Below are positions 52,707 to 60,696 of a stretch of 64,000 nucleotides of DNA, one piece after another. The stretch spans positions 62,001 through 126,000 of the forward strand of contig UQPB01000003.1 in assembly GCA_900542835.1 (NCBI GenBank), in the 5' to 3' direction. Source of the stretch: an uncultured Pelosinus sp. GTDB lineage: Bacteria; Bacillota; Negativicutes; Sporomusales; Acetonemataceae. The notes below the pieces were generated by a model. It did no database searches and had not been told where the DNA came from. It saw only the letters and a list, made by a program, of their open reading frames with translations. Made by a program: the position numbers and the translations under genes. Position 1 is the stretch's first letter. Each line of letters starts with the position of its first letter.

Positions 52707-52712
52707 CTTTTC

Positions 52713-52738
52713 AAGGCAGGATTTACCCTGCCTTTTTT
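52713..52738 (+). terminator. Intrinsic terminator after ylxY
   Basis: AAGGCAGG (52713-52720) pairs with CCTGCCTT (52727-52734), loop ATTTAC, running into TTTTTT. Confidence 0.9.
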
Positions 52739-52739
52739 A

Positions 52740-52768
52740 TTGACTATTTTCCTGATGTGTGTTATCGT
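52740..52768 (+). promoter_or_regulatory. Likely promoter for the amidase gene
   Basis: TTGACT at 52740-52745 and TATCGT at 52763-52768 are 17 bases apart. The -35 is near consensus, the -10 weaker. It lies between a terminator and the amidase gene, which needs its own promoter. Confidence 0.5.
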
Positions 52769-52807
52769 GTTTACATAACTCTGGATCAAACACATTAGGA
52801 GGTAGCC

Positions 52808-53653
52808 GTGCTAGAAAACAAGAAACTGATATCCTGTCTGTTGTTGGCGCTCTTCTCCATTGGGGTGTTTGCTCCGGTACAAGCTTTCGCGGCCGCTGAT
52901 GCCACCGCAGCCACAGCTTCGGCGGGCAAGAGCGGCGGCAGCCTGATTGACCGTTTGTTCAGCCTGATCTTTGACGGTATTTTAGGGCCGATTCTGGGAC
53001 TATTCGGCAGTTCAGATAAACCCTCATCTAATAACTCCAAGGTAGTTAAGCCAATGCCGTCCAAGAACAGTGCCGGCACTAGCGGTTCTCTCAACGGCAA
53101 GGTAATCGTGGTCGATCCCGGCCATGGCGGCCATAACCCCGGCGCTGTCGCCAACGGCGTCCAAGAAGCCGATGTCAACCTGGCGATTTCTACGCTGTTA
53201 AAGGACAAGCTGCAGGGTCAGGGCGCCAAGGTCGTAATGACCCGCCAGTCAGATAAAGCGGTGGCCAGCAACACCAAGAGCCTGGGACCGGAACTGCAGG
53301 CACGCGTCGATATTGCCGAGAAGAACAAGGCTGATCTGTTTGTAAGCGTTCACGCCAACTCCAATCCCAATACTTCTATTGCCGGAGCCATGACCTTCTA
53401 TCCACAGAACAAATCGCCCAAACTGGCGCAGGCCGTTCAAACCAGTCTGGTCACTCAGACACAGGCCGTGGATAAAGGAGTTTCGCCCGCCACCTTTTAT
53501 GTCCTCCGCAACACTAACATGCCCAGTATTCTGGTTGAGACCGGATTCTTAACCAATTCCCGCGAAGCGGCACAACTGGCAGCCGCTCCTTATCAGGAAA
53601 AAGTCGCGGAAGGTATTTTTAGCGGCATTGTCCGTTATCTGCAGCAAGGATAG
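52808..53653 (+). CDS. Secreted N-acetylmuramoyl-L-alanine amidase (Amidase_3)
   Basis: This 281-residue protein has a cleavable signal peptide (residues 1-28, ...PVQAFAA), a Ser/Pro/Lys-rich linker and an Amidase_3 zinc domain from about residue 98: VVDPGHGGHNPGA (His, zinc), a conserved Glu in GVQEADVNL, VSVHAN (His) and the catalytic Glu in SILVETGFLTN. It cuts the peptide from MurNAc in the wall. The start is GTG 52808 after AGGAGGTAG. It stands alone, between a terminator and another terminator. Confidence 0.94.
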   Translation: MLENKKLISCLLLALFSIGVFAPVQAFAAADATAATASAGKSGGSLIDRLFSLIFDGILGPILGLFGSSDKPSSNNSKVVKPMPSKNSAGTSGSLNGKVIVVDPGHGGHNPGAVANGVQEADVNLAISTLLKDKLQGQGAKVVMTRQSDKAVASNTKSLGPELQARVDIAEKNKADLFVSVHANSNPNTSIAGAMTFYPQNKSPKLAQAVQTSLVTQTQAVDKGVSPATFYVLRNTNMPSILVETGFLTNSREAAQLAAAPYQEKVAEGIFSGIVRYLQQG

Positions 53654-53686
53654 AGAAAAAAAGAGCCGCTCCGGCTCTTTTTTCTC
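53653..53686 (+). terminator. Intrinsic terminator after the amidase gene
   Basis: A-rich GAGAAAAAAAGAGCCG (53653-53668) pairs with CGGCTCTTTTTTCTC (53672-53686), loop CTC. The symmetric A and T tracts make it able to work in both directions. Confidence 0.92.
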
Positions 53687-54020
53687 ATATACAAAATCTT
53701 TTTTCTGCTGGCGGAGCGCGTCGTTTTTGCCGCAAAATTAGCTCGCTGACGTCAGCAGGCTGGTCCTAAGCGATTGCTTAAACCCCGCGCGGGTGTGCAG
53801 CGATCTCCTGTCTAACCGGGGCAACTACAATTACCGGCTATTGCTGATTAACAATTGGTGCTGTGTAGCAGGCCGGGAAAAACAGGATATTGGTGGAATC
53901 GTTTTTTTCCTTCACCACCACCGCCGTTCGTCTCTGTGGGGACAGTTTCTGTCAACTAGCAGGATTTTTTGCCATCGGCGATAAATATATAGAGGATTAC
54001 GCATATATAAAGGAGCAGTT
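53687..54020. other. Non-coding stretch of about 330 bases with several inverted repeats
   Basis: No convincing gene lies here; a 63-codon frame at 53793-53984 has no family look and no good Shine-Dalgarno. Features seen: a perfect 12-bp palindrome GCTGACGTCAGC at 53745-53756; a hairpin TAAGC-GATT-GCTTA at 53767-53780; CCCCG/CGGGG at 53783-53787 and 53817-53821; CTACA/TGTAG at 53825-53829 and 53864-53868; GACAG-TTT-CTGTC at 53941-53953; then the AT-rich region and AAAGGAGC before the peptidase gene. It does not match a riboswitch class I know. It may hold an operator, a leader RNA or a small RNA. Confidence 0.6.
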
Positions 54021-55271
54021 ATGTACGAAAAATCAGTTCTAGCCAACGGCATTCGGGTTGTAACGGAAACGATGCCGCATTTGCGTTCCGTTACCCTGGG
54101 AGCCTGGGTAGCAACCGGCTCGCGTTATGAGCATGCCGGCAATCAGGGAATATCGCATTTTATCGAACACCTGGTTTTCAAAGGCACTGCCAGCCGTTCC
54201 GCGAAGGCAATCGCCGAGGAGGTCGATTCTGTTGGCGGCCAATTGAATGCCTTTACCAGTAAGGAATATACCTGTTTTTATATGAAATCGCTGGATACTC
54301 ATCTTGAACTGGCCGTAGACCTGCTTAGTGATATGCTGCTCAACGCCCGCTTTGATCCTGACGATATCAATAAGGAACAGGGGGTTGTGCTGGAAGAGTA
54401 CAATATGTACGAAGATTCTCCTGATGAATTGGTGCATGACCTGTATGTACAGGAAATCTGGCGGAATCATCCGCTGGGGCAAAGCATTCTCGGCACCCGG
54501 CAATCGATCGGGGCATTTGACCGCGCCAAAATTCTCGATTACCGGCAGCAATATTATATTCCCGGCAATCTGGTTATCGCCGCCGCCGGCAATCTGACGC
54601 ACGCTCAGGTTGTCAGGCTGTGTGAGCGCTATTTCGGCTGTATGCGCGGCAGCACCGTCAATCCGGTCGATCCGGCGGCATTGCAGCCCTGTTATCAGGC
54701 CGCCAGTTCGCAGCGGCTTAAGGATACGGAACAGGCGCATATCTGTCTCGGTGTTCCCGGTTATCGCTATGAGGCCGACGAAATTTACAGTCTGCATCTG
54801 CTCAACAACCTTTTGGGAGGCAGCATGAGTTCGCGGCTGTTTCAGAGCATTCGCGAGGATAGGGGGCTGGCTTACTCGGTTTATTCGTATCAGAGCAGCT
54901 ACCGTGATACCGGCTTATTGACCATCTACGCCGGCACCAGGCCGGAAAATGTCAGCCAAGTACTGGAGTTGATCCGGCTTAATCTACAAGAGCTGGGCCG
55001 CGACGGCGTCTCCGCTGCTGAATTAAGCAAGGCGAAAGAGCAGCTTAAAGGCAATCTGCTGCTCGGGCTGGAAAGTTCCAGCAGCCGGATGTCACGTCTG
55101 GGCACGCAGGAAATGACGGTAGGCAAATATGTTACCCTCGACGAGGTAATCGCCAAAATCGATCGGGTGACGGCAACCGATATTGCCGCCGTCGCCGGCA
55201 GCTTGTTTCAGCCGGAGTTAATCAGCTGCTTTGTATTGGGCCCGGAACAAACGCCGGTACATTTCGGTTAG
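54021..55271 (+). CDS. M16-family zinc metallopeptidase
   Basis: This 416-residue protein has the inverted zinc motif HFIEH at residues 46-50, and VVLEEYNMYEDSP supplies the distal Glu at about residue 126. The C-terminal half carries the partner domain (LLNNLLGGSMSSRLFQSIRE). It matches the MlpA/YmxG processing-peptidase-like family, found after pnp-ylxY in Firmicutes. ATG 54021 follows AAAGGAGC. Substrate unknown. Confidence 0.94.
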   Translation: MYEKSVLANGIRVVTETMPHLRSVTLGAWVATGSRYEHAGNQGISHFIEHLVFKGTASRSAKAIAEEVDSVGGQLNAFTSKEYTCFYMKSLDTHLELAVDLLSDMLLNARFDPDDINKEQGVVLEEYNMYEDSPDELVHDLYVQEIWRNHPLGQSILGTRQSIGAFDRAKILDYRQQYYIPGNLVIAAAGNLTHAQVVRLCERYFGCMRGSTVNPVDPAALQPCYQAASSQRLKDTEQAHICLGVPGYRYEADEIYSLHLLNNLLGGSMSSRLFQSIREDRGLAYSVYSYQSSYRDTGLLTIYAGTRPENVSQVLELIRLNLQELGRDGVSAAELSKAKEQLKGNLLLGLESSSSRMSRLGTQEMTVGKYVTLDEVIAKIDRVTATDIAAVAGSLFQPELISCFVLGPEQTPVHFG

Positions 55272-55280
55272 GAGGCAGCT

Positions 55281-55736
55281 ATGAGGAAACGAGGCTTTGA
55301 AATAATCAGCGCCTACAGTCAGGCCGGCATTATCCTGCCGGCCCGCAAGACCAGAGCGAGCGCCGGCTACGATATTGCCGCCGCCGAGGACGCGGTCATC
55401 GAGCCGGGCGCGGTGGCCCTGATCGCCACCGGGCTAAAGGCCTATATGCCTGAGAATGAATATCTGGCAGTGCACATCCGTTCCGGTTTGTCGGTTAAAT
55501 CCAGGCTGAGCTTGATTAACGGGCAGGGGATCATTGACAGTGATTACTATAACAATGCCGATAATGAGGGGCATATCCTGATTGCCATCTATAATCACGG
55601 TCAGGACAGCGTTGCGATTGCCAAAGGCAGCCGCATTGCGCAGGGGATCTTTCAACCCTATGGCATTACCGATCAGGATGACCAGCCGCCGGCGCTGCGG
55701 CGCGGCGGTTTCGGCAGTACCGGCAGCGGTGAATAA
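55281..55736 (+). CDS. dut: dUTP diphosphatase
   Basis: This 151-residue trimeric dUTPase has the five motifs: ASAGYDIAAA, RSGLSVKSRL, GIIDSDYYN, the GSRIAQGIF block and the C-terminal GGFGSTGSG. It removes dUTP and makes dUMP for thymidylate synthesis. Start ATG 55281 after TAGGAGGC at the end of the peptidase gene. Confidence 0.96.
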   Translation: MRKRGFEIISAYSQAGIILPARKTRASAGYDIAAAEDAVIEPGAVALIATGLKAYMPENEYLAVHIRSGLSVKSRLSLINGQGIIDSDYYNNADNEGHILIAIYNHGQDSVAIAKGSRIAQGIFQPYGITDQDDQPPALRRGGFGSTGSGE

Positions 55737-55780
55737 AAATGTCGTGAGGGCAGGAGAATCACTAGATATGGAGTATATGT

Positions 55781-55812
55781 AACTGTATACACGATATATA
55801 GTATATACAGTT
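55781..55812. promoter_or_regulatory. 32-bp palindrome with NrdR-box-like core upstream of nrdR
   Basis: Bases 55781-55812 form a near-perfect palindrome (14 of 16 symmetric pairs) whose arms are AACTGTATA and TATACAGTT. Its core ACACGATATATAGTAT (55789-55804) resembles the NrdR box consensus (ACAC-ATATAT-GTGT type). A weaker copy, ACTAGATATGGAGTAT, is at 55761-55776. It probably binds NrdR to repress nrdR-nrdD-nrdG. A T-run 4 bases later allows it to act also as a weak terminator for dut. Confidence 0.62.
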
Positions 55813-55840
55813 GAATTTTTTATAAGAGGAGGCCAATCCC

Positions 55841-56317
55841 GTGCAATGTCCTTTTTGCAACTATCCGGAGAGCAAAGTAATCGATTCCCGCTCTGTCGGT
55901 GAAGGCGCGTCGATCAGGCGGCGGCGCGAGTGTCTGCGCTGCCTGCGCCGCTTTACTACATATGAAGTAGTGGAAAAAACGCCGCTTATGGTTATCAAAA
56001 AAGACGGCCGCCGGGAAATGTTTGACAGAAGCAAGCTGCTGAACGGGTTGCTTCGCTCCTGCGAAAAGCGTCCCATCGCCCTGCAGACGATCGAGGCATT
56101 GGCCGATCAAATTGAAAAGGAACTGCTAAATGGCATGGATCGCGAGGTAACCACACAAATGATCGGCGAGACAGTCATGCGTCTGTTAAAGGACGTGGAT
56201 CAGGTCGCCTATGTACGGTTTGCGTCGGTTTATCGTCAGTTTGCCGACATTCACAATTTTATGCAGGAACTGGAAACGCTAATGAAGCCGCAGAATGGCA
56301 CTGAAATAAAAAAGTGA
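55841..56317 (+). CDS. nrdR: Ribonucleotide reductase repressor NrdR
   Basis: This 158-residue regulator has an N-terminal zinc ribbon (CPFC ... CLRC, with SIRRRRECL for DNA contact) and an ATP-cone domain from about residue 46. It senses dATP/ATP and represses reductase genes. The start is GTG 55841 after AGAGGAGG. nrdD follows 9 bases on, and the operator-like palindrome is directly upstream. Confidence 0.97.
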   Translation: MQCPFCNYPESKVIDSRSVGEGASIRRRRECLRCLRRFTTYEVVEKTPLMVIKKDGRREMFDRSKLLNGLLRSCEKRPIALQTIEALADQIEKELLNGMDREVTTQMIGETVMRLLKDVDQVAYVRFASVYRQFADIHNFMQELETLMKPQNGTEIKK

Positions 56318-56326
56318 GGGAAATCG

Positions 56327-58297
56327 ATGTTTGCGAAGATAAAAAAACGCGACGGCCGGGAAGTGGCGTTTGACGAGGCCAAGATAACCGAAGCGATTTT
56401 CAAGGCCGCCAAATCTGTCGGCGGCGCGGATAAGCAGTTGGCGATGGAGTTGACGCTGGATGTTTTGCGGTTTTTAAAGCAAAAATACAGCGGCGGTGTA
56501 TTCACCGTCGAAGATGTTCAGGACACAGTGGAAAAGATCCTCATTGACAAAGGACATGCCAAAACCGCCAAGGCCTATATTCTCTACCGCGATCAGCGGA
56601 CCCGCATCCGCGAGGGCCGCTCCGACCTGATGGATACGGTGGCGGAGATTCTGGTGGAAACCAGCCGGGAGAACGCCAATGTTTCCAACTCGCCTTCAGC
56701 CAAAATGCTGCAAATTGCCAGCGCCGCCAGCAAAGCTTACTATCTCAACCGGCTGCTGCCTGAACCGATGGCCCTGGCGCATCGCCGCGGTGATATTCAT
56801 ATCCATGACCTGGATTTTTATGCCAAGACGCTGACCTGTGTGCAAATACCGCTGGGAAGGCTGCTGCGAGAGGGTTTTTCCAACGGCCACGGGTTTATCC
56901 GTCCTCCCAAACGGCCCTCATCAGCCACGGCTCTGGCTGCCATTATTCTGCAAAGTTCGCAAAACGACATGCATGGCGGGCAATCGTTCGCCTTTTTCGA
57001 TCGCGATATGGCGCCGTTTATGGAGGGGGCGTCGGAAGACGACGTCTATCAGGCCATGGAAGCACTGATTTATAATTTGAACAGCATGCATTCCCGCGCC
57101 GGGGCGCAAGTGCCGTTCTCCAGTCTTAATGTCGGCAGCGACATCTCGCCGGCGGCTCGTTCCGTTACCCGCAATCTGCTGCTGGCCTATGAGAAGGGGC
57201 TGGGCAGGGGAGAGAACCCGATTTTCCCCAATATTATTTTCCGGGTTAAAGCAGGCGTGAATTTTAATCCCGGCGATCCTAACTATGATCTGTTCCGGCT
57301 GGCAATCCGCGTTGCTTCCCAGCGTCTGAACCCGACCTTCAGCTTTATGGATTCCTCGTTTAACGCGCCTTATGGCGATCAGATCAGTTACATGGGCTGC
57401 CGTACGCGGGTAATGGACAACCGGCGTGGTCCTGCCGTCACCGATGGCCGGGGCAATTTAAGCTTTACCACCATTAATTTACCGCGGCTGGCGATCAAGG
57501 CGGAACGCGATTTAATGAAGTTTTACGAAAGTCTGTCGCAAATGATCGATTTGACCTGTGAGCAGTTGTATCACCGTTACCGGATTCAGGCAAAGCTCAA
57601 AGTCAGGGACATGCCGTTTCTCATGGGGCAGGGCCTGTATCTCGGCTCGGAGAACCTCGAACCCGACGCCCCGATTGAAGAGGCGGTCAAACACGGCACG
57701 TTGTCTCTGGGCTTTATCGGACTGGCGGAAACGCTGGTGGCGCTTACCGGCTCCCACCACGGCGAAAGCGAGGAGTCCCAGGTACTGGGCGAAGAGATTG
57801 TGGCGTTTATGCGCGACAAGATTGATCGCGCCGCCGATAAATATGATCTGAACTATACGCTGCTGGCGACGCCGGCGGAAGGCTTGTCCGGACGGTTTGT
57901 GAAGCTGGACAGGAAAGAGTATTCGCTGATTCCCGGCGTAACCGATAAAGAGTTTTATACAAATTCTTTCCATGTGCCTGTTGATTATCCGGTCAGTGTA
58001 TTTGAGAAGATGAAAATTGAGGGCGTGTATCATAAATACGCCAATGCCGGCCATATTAGTTATATCGAGTTTAGTGCGCCGCCAGTCAATAATCTGAGCG
58101 CCGTTGAGGATATCCTGCGGCAAATGCAAAAATGCGATATCGGTTATGCCGGTATTAACTTTCCCATTGATTTTTGCGACGCCTGCGGCTATTTTGGCGT
58201 CATCGACGGCGATACCTGCCCGGGCTGCGGTGTGGCGACGGTCAGACGGGCGAGCCGGCTCAGCCCGGACAGAGGCCTGGCTACGCCGATAATTTGA
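56327..58297 (+). CDS. nrdD: Anaerobic ribonucleoside-triphosphate reductase NrdD with atypical C-terminus
   Basis: This 656-residue class III reductase has an ATP-cone at residues 1-95, the NrdD barrel (GDIHIHDLDFY, NDMHGGQSF, and the AGHISYIEF block) and the C-terminal zinc site Cys617, Cys620, Cys631, Cys634. Normally about 13-16 residues after the last zinc Cys comes the glycyl-radical loop (RxxGY) and about 20 more residues. Here the tail after Cys634 is VRRASRLSPDRGLATPII and stop: no GY. A GGC TAC (Gly-Tyr) pair occurs in another frame at 58279-58284, so a frameshift near the end or a truncated radical loop is possible. Confidence 0.9.
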   Translation: MFAKIKKRDGREVAFDEAKITEAIFKAAKSVGGADKQLAMELTLDVLRFLKQKYSGGVFTVEDVQDTVEKILIDKGHAKTAKAYILYRDQRTRIREGRSDLMDTVAEILVETSRENANVSNSPSAKMLQIASAASKAYYLNRLLPEPMALAHRRGDIHIHDLDFYAKTLTCVQIPLGRLLREGFSNGHGFIRPPKRPSSATALAAIILQSSQNDMHGGQSFAFFDRDMAPFMEGASEDDVYQAMEALIYNLNSMHSRAGAQVPFSSLNVGSDISPAARSVTRNLLLAYEKGLGRGENPIFPNIIFRVKAGVNFNPGDPNYDLFRLAIRVASQRLNPTFSFMDSSFNAPYGDQISYMGCRTRVMDNRRGPAVTDGRGNLSFTTINLPRLAIKAERDLMKFYESLSQMIDLTCEQLYHRYRIQAKLKVRDMPFLMGQGLYLGSENLEPDAPIEEAVKHGTLSLGFIGLAETLVALTGSHHGESEESQVLGEEIVAFMRDKIDRAADKYDLNYTLLATPAEGLSGRFVKLDRKEYSLIPGVTDKEFYTNSFHVPVDYPVSVFEKMKIEGVYHKYANAGHISYIEFSAPPVNNLSAVEDILRQMQKCDIGYAGINFPIDFCDACGYFGVIDGDTCPGCGVATVRRASRLSPDRGLATPII

Positions 58298-58344
58298 TAG
58301 TGTGAAGGAATGACAGAGCGTTGATCCAGCAAGAAGGGTTGTTT

Positions 58345-58863
58345 ATGGAAATTAAAGTAGCGGGTATTATCCGCGAAAGTATTGTCGATGGTCCCGGCCT
58401 GCGGCTGGTGATTTTTACGCAGGGCTGTCCGCATCATTGCGATGGCTGCCATAATCCGGAAACGCATGATCCGGACGGAGGCAAGAGCATGGACAGTACG
58501 GAATTAATTGCGATGGTTGAAACCGCCCGGTTGATCCGCGGCGTCACCTTCTCCGGCGGGGAGCCTTTCCTGCAGGCGGCGGCGCTGGCTTCCATCGCCG
58601 CTGCCGCCAAGCGCCGCGGCTTGGATATTGTGACTTATACCGGCTTTTTATATGAACATCTGCTGACGCTGGCTGACGCTGGCGTCAAAGCCCTGCTGGC
58701 GCAGACCGATATCCTTGTTGACGGGCCTTTCATCAAAGCCGAGCGTGACTTGCGATTAGCATTTTGCGGTTCGCGCAACCAGCGCCTGATTGATGTGCCC
58801 AAGTCGCTTGCGGCCGGACGCGCTGTATTATGGCAGGACCCTTATCAAGTTATTTCCGTGTAA
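58345..58863 (+). CDS. nrdG: NrdG-type glycyl-radical activating enzyme (radical SAM)
   Basis: This 172-residue protein has the radical-SAM cysteines 28, 32 and 35 in CPHHCDGC and the glycine-rich SAM motif TFSGGEPFLQ. It would install the glycyl radical on NrdD using reduced ferredoxin or flavodoxin. ATG 58345 sits 6 bases after GAAGGG; TTG 58321 is an alternative. Its intact presence is at odds with the missing GY loop of NrdD. Confidence 0.94.
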   Translation: MEIKVAGIIRESIVDGPGLRLVIFTQGCPHHCDGCHNPETHDPDGGKSMDSTELIAMVETARLIRGVTFSGGEPFLQAAALASIAAAAKRRGLDIVTYTGFLYEHLLTLADAGVKALLAQTDILVDGPFIKAERDLRLAFCGSRNQRLIDVPKSLAAGRAVLWQDPYQVISV

Positions 58864-58917
58864 AAATTTACGGCAGTTCCTGCCGGATCAGGATAGTGAT
58901 GCAGTATCTCGTGGAAT

Positions 58918-60636
58918 TTGATCAAACAGCAGCAAAAGCTGCTGGCGGGCGAGCAAGGCGCGAGCGTCTACCCGCCGGGAGCCCGCCAGCCTTTTGCCCT
59001 GGCATATCCCAACCGTTATCATGTTGGCATGTCCAATCTGGGCATGCAGATCATTTATCAGCAAATTAACCTGCGGGGCGACACCGCCTGTGAACGCTTT
59101 TTTTTGCCGGAGACCGAACAACTGCGCGAATATCTGCGCAGTAAAACCGCGTTGCTGAGCCTGGAGACGCAGCGGCCGCTGCATCAGTTTCCCCTGATCG
59201 GCTTTGCCGTTTCCTTTGAGATGGATTATTTTCACCTGCTTGATATGCTGGCACTGGGGCGGATACCGTTGCTGGCCCGGGACCGTTCTGACAGCGATCC
59301 GCTGGTTATCATCGGCGGCCCCTGCGCCAGCTTTAATCCCGAACCGCTGGCCGACTTCGTTGATATCTGCATTGTCGGCGAGGGCGAGGAGGTTATCCAT
59401 GAACTGCTTGACGCCTATTACCGCGAGCGGGACAGATGCGCTTCCCGTCAGGAACTGCTGCTGGCGCTGGCGCGAATACCCGGCATTTATATTCCCGCCT
59501 TTTACCGCCATGAATATGATGAGCAAGGCGCGCTAACCGGCAGTACCGTTTTGGGTCAGGCACCGCCGGCGGTAAGCCGCCGCTGGATCCGCGATCTCGA
59601 TTCGTATCCCGGCGAGACGGTCATCAGCACCGCTAACACCGAATTTTCCAATATGCATCTGGTTGAAGTTGCCCGTGGCTGCGGCCGCCATTGCCGTTTT
59701 TGCATGGCAGGCTACTGCTTCCGGCGGCCTCGCAGCCGCAGTCTGGAGGTTGTGAAACAGGGTGTTGATAATGCTGCCCGCAGGCAGGCCCGTGTCGGAC
59801 TGATGGGAGCGGCCATTTCCGATTATCCGGCAATCGACACTTTATGTTCCTATATCGCTGCCAAAGACTTGTCAATGTCGGTCGCATCCCTGCGCGCCGA
59901 CTCGCTGACCCCGCTGCTGGTGTCTTCGCTTGCGGCCAGCGGCCATAAGACAATTACGCTTGCGCCTGAAGCCGGCAGTGAACGGTTGCGCCGGGTCATT
60001 AATAAGAATATCAGTGACCAGGATCTGGCCGAGGCGGTCAACCTGGCTATCGGTGCCGGTATCGCGCACGTACGCTTGTACATTATGGTCGGGCTGCCAA
60101 CAGAGACCGATGCGGATATTGCCGCTATCGCCGTGATGGCGAGGCAGATTAAGCGCCGCATGGAATCCCTGGGCAGCAAAGGCCGGCTGACGCTTAGTGT
60201 AAATCCGTTCATTCCCAAGCCGTTTACGCCGTTTCAATGGCTGCCAATGTGCGATTACGCGATTGTCGTTTCGCGCCTTAAATCGATTGAGCGTGAGCTG
60301 AAGCCGGAGAAGGGAATTGAGGTGCTGATTGAATCGCCGAAGGAAGCCTACATCCAAAGCGTATTGGCCAGAGGCGACCGGCGGCTGGCCGAGGCGCTGG
60401 CCCAGGCCCAGGCGCTGGGAGGCAAGAAATATTGGAAACAGGCGATGAAGCAGGTACAGTTGGATGAAAACGCCTATCTATACCGTCAGCGCAGCGTTGC
60501 GGAAGTGTTTCCCTGGCATCGCTATGATATTGGCCTCACAGCCGGTTATTTGCAGCAGGAGTGCCAGGCTGCGCTTGACGAGAAGTATACGCCGCCCTGC
60601 TTTGCCGAATGTAAGCGCTGCGGTGTCTGTAGTTAA
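58918..60636 (+). CDS. B12-binding-like radical SAM protein (TIGR03960-like)
   Basis: This 572-residue protein has an N-terminal B12-binding-like domain (YPNRYHVGMSNLGMQ, VIIGGPCASFNPEPLADFVD), a radical-SAM domain with CxxxCxxC in RGCGRHCRFC, MVGLPTETD and a Cys-rich C-terminus (CFAECKRCGVC). It is close to the TIGR03960 group of uncharacterised B12/SAM enzymes. The start is uncertain: TTG 58918 has no well-placed Shine-Dalgarno, while AGGAT at 58890-58894 would suit ATC 58906. The substrate is unknown; it lies alone between nrdG and pgeF. Confidence 0.85.
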   Translation: MIKQQQKLLAGEQGASVYPPGARQPFALAYPNRYHVGMSNLGMQIIYQQINLRGDTACERFFLPETEQLREYLRSKTALLSLETQRPLHQFPLIGFAVSFEMDYFHLLDMLALGRIPLLARDRSDSDPLVIIGGPCASFNPEPLADFVDICIVGEGEEVIHELLDAYYRERDRCASRQELLLALARIPGIYIPAFYRHEYDEQGALTGSTVLGQAPPAVSRRWIRDLDSYPGETVISTANTEFSNMHLVEVARGCGRHCRFCMAGYCFRRPRSRSLEVVKQGVDNAARRQARVGLMGAAISDYPAIDTLCSYIAAKDLSMSVASLRADSLTPLLVSSLAASGHKTITLAPEAGSERLRRVINKNISDQDLAEAVNLAIGAGIAHVRLYIMVGLPTETDADIAAIAVMARQIKRRMESLGSKGRLTLSVNPFIPKPFTPFQWLPMCDYAIVVSRLKSIERELKPEKGIEVLIESPKEAYIQSVLARGDRRLAEALAQAQALGGKKYWKQAMKQVQLDENAYLYRQRSVAEVFPWHRYDIGLTAGYLQQECQAALDEKYTPPCFAECKRCGVCS

Positions 60637-60696
60637 AAGCGGCTGCCGGTACCGGCCTGGACCAGCAGGAAGTCTATGCGAAAAAGGAGAGCAGAA

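Noticed and set aside
53793..53984. 63-codon open frame in the amidase-peptidase gap
   Set aside because: No usable Shine-Dalgarno, odd residue mix rich in Cys, His and Arg, crosses several inverted repeats, and no family resemblance.
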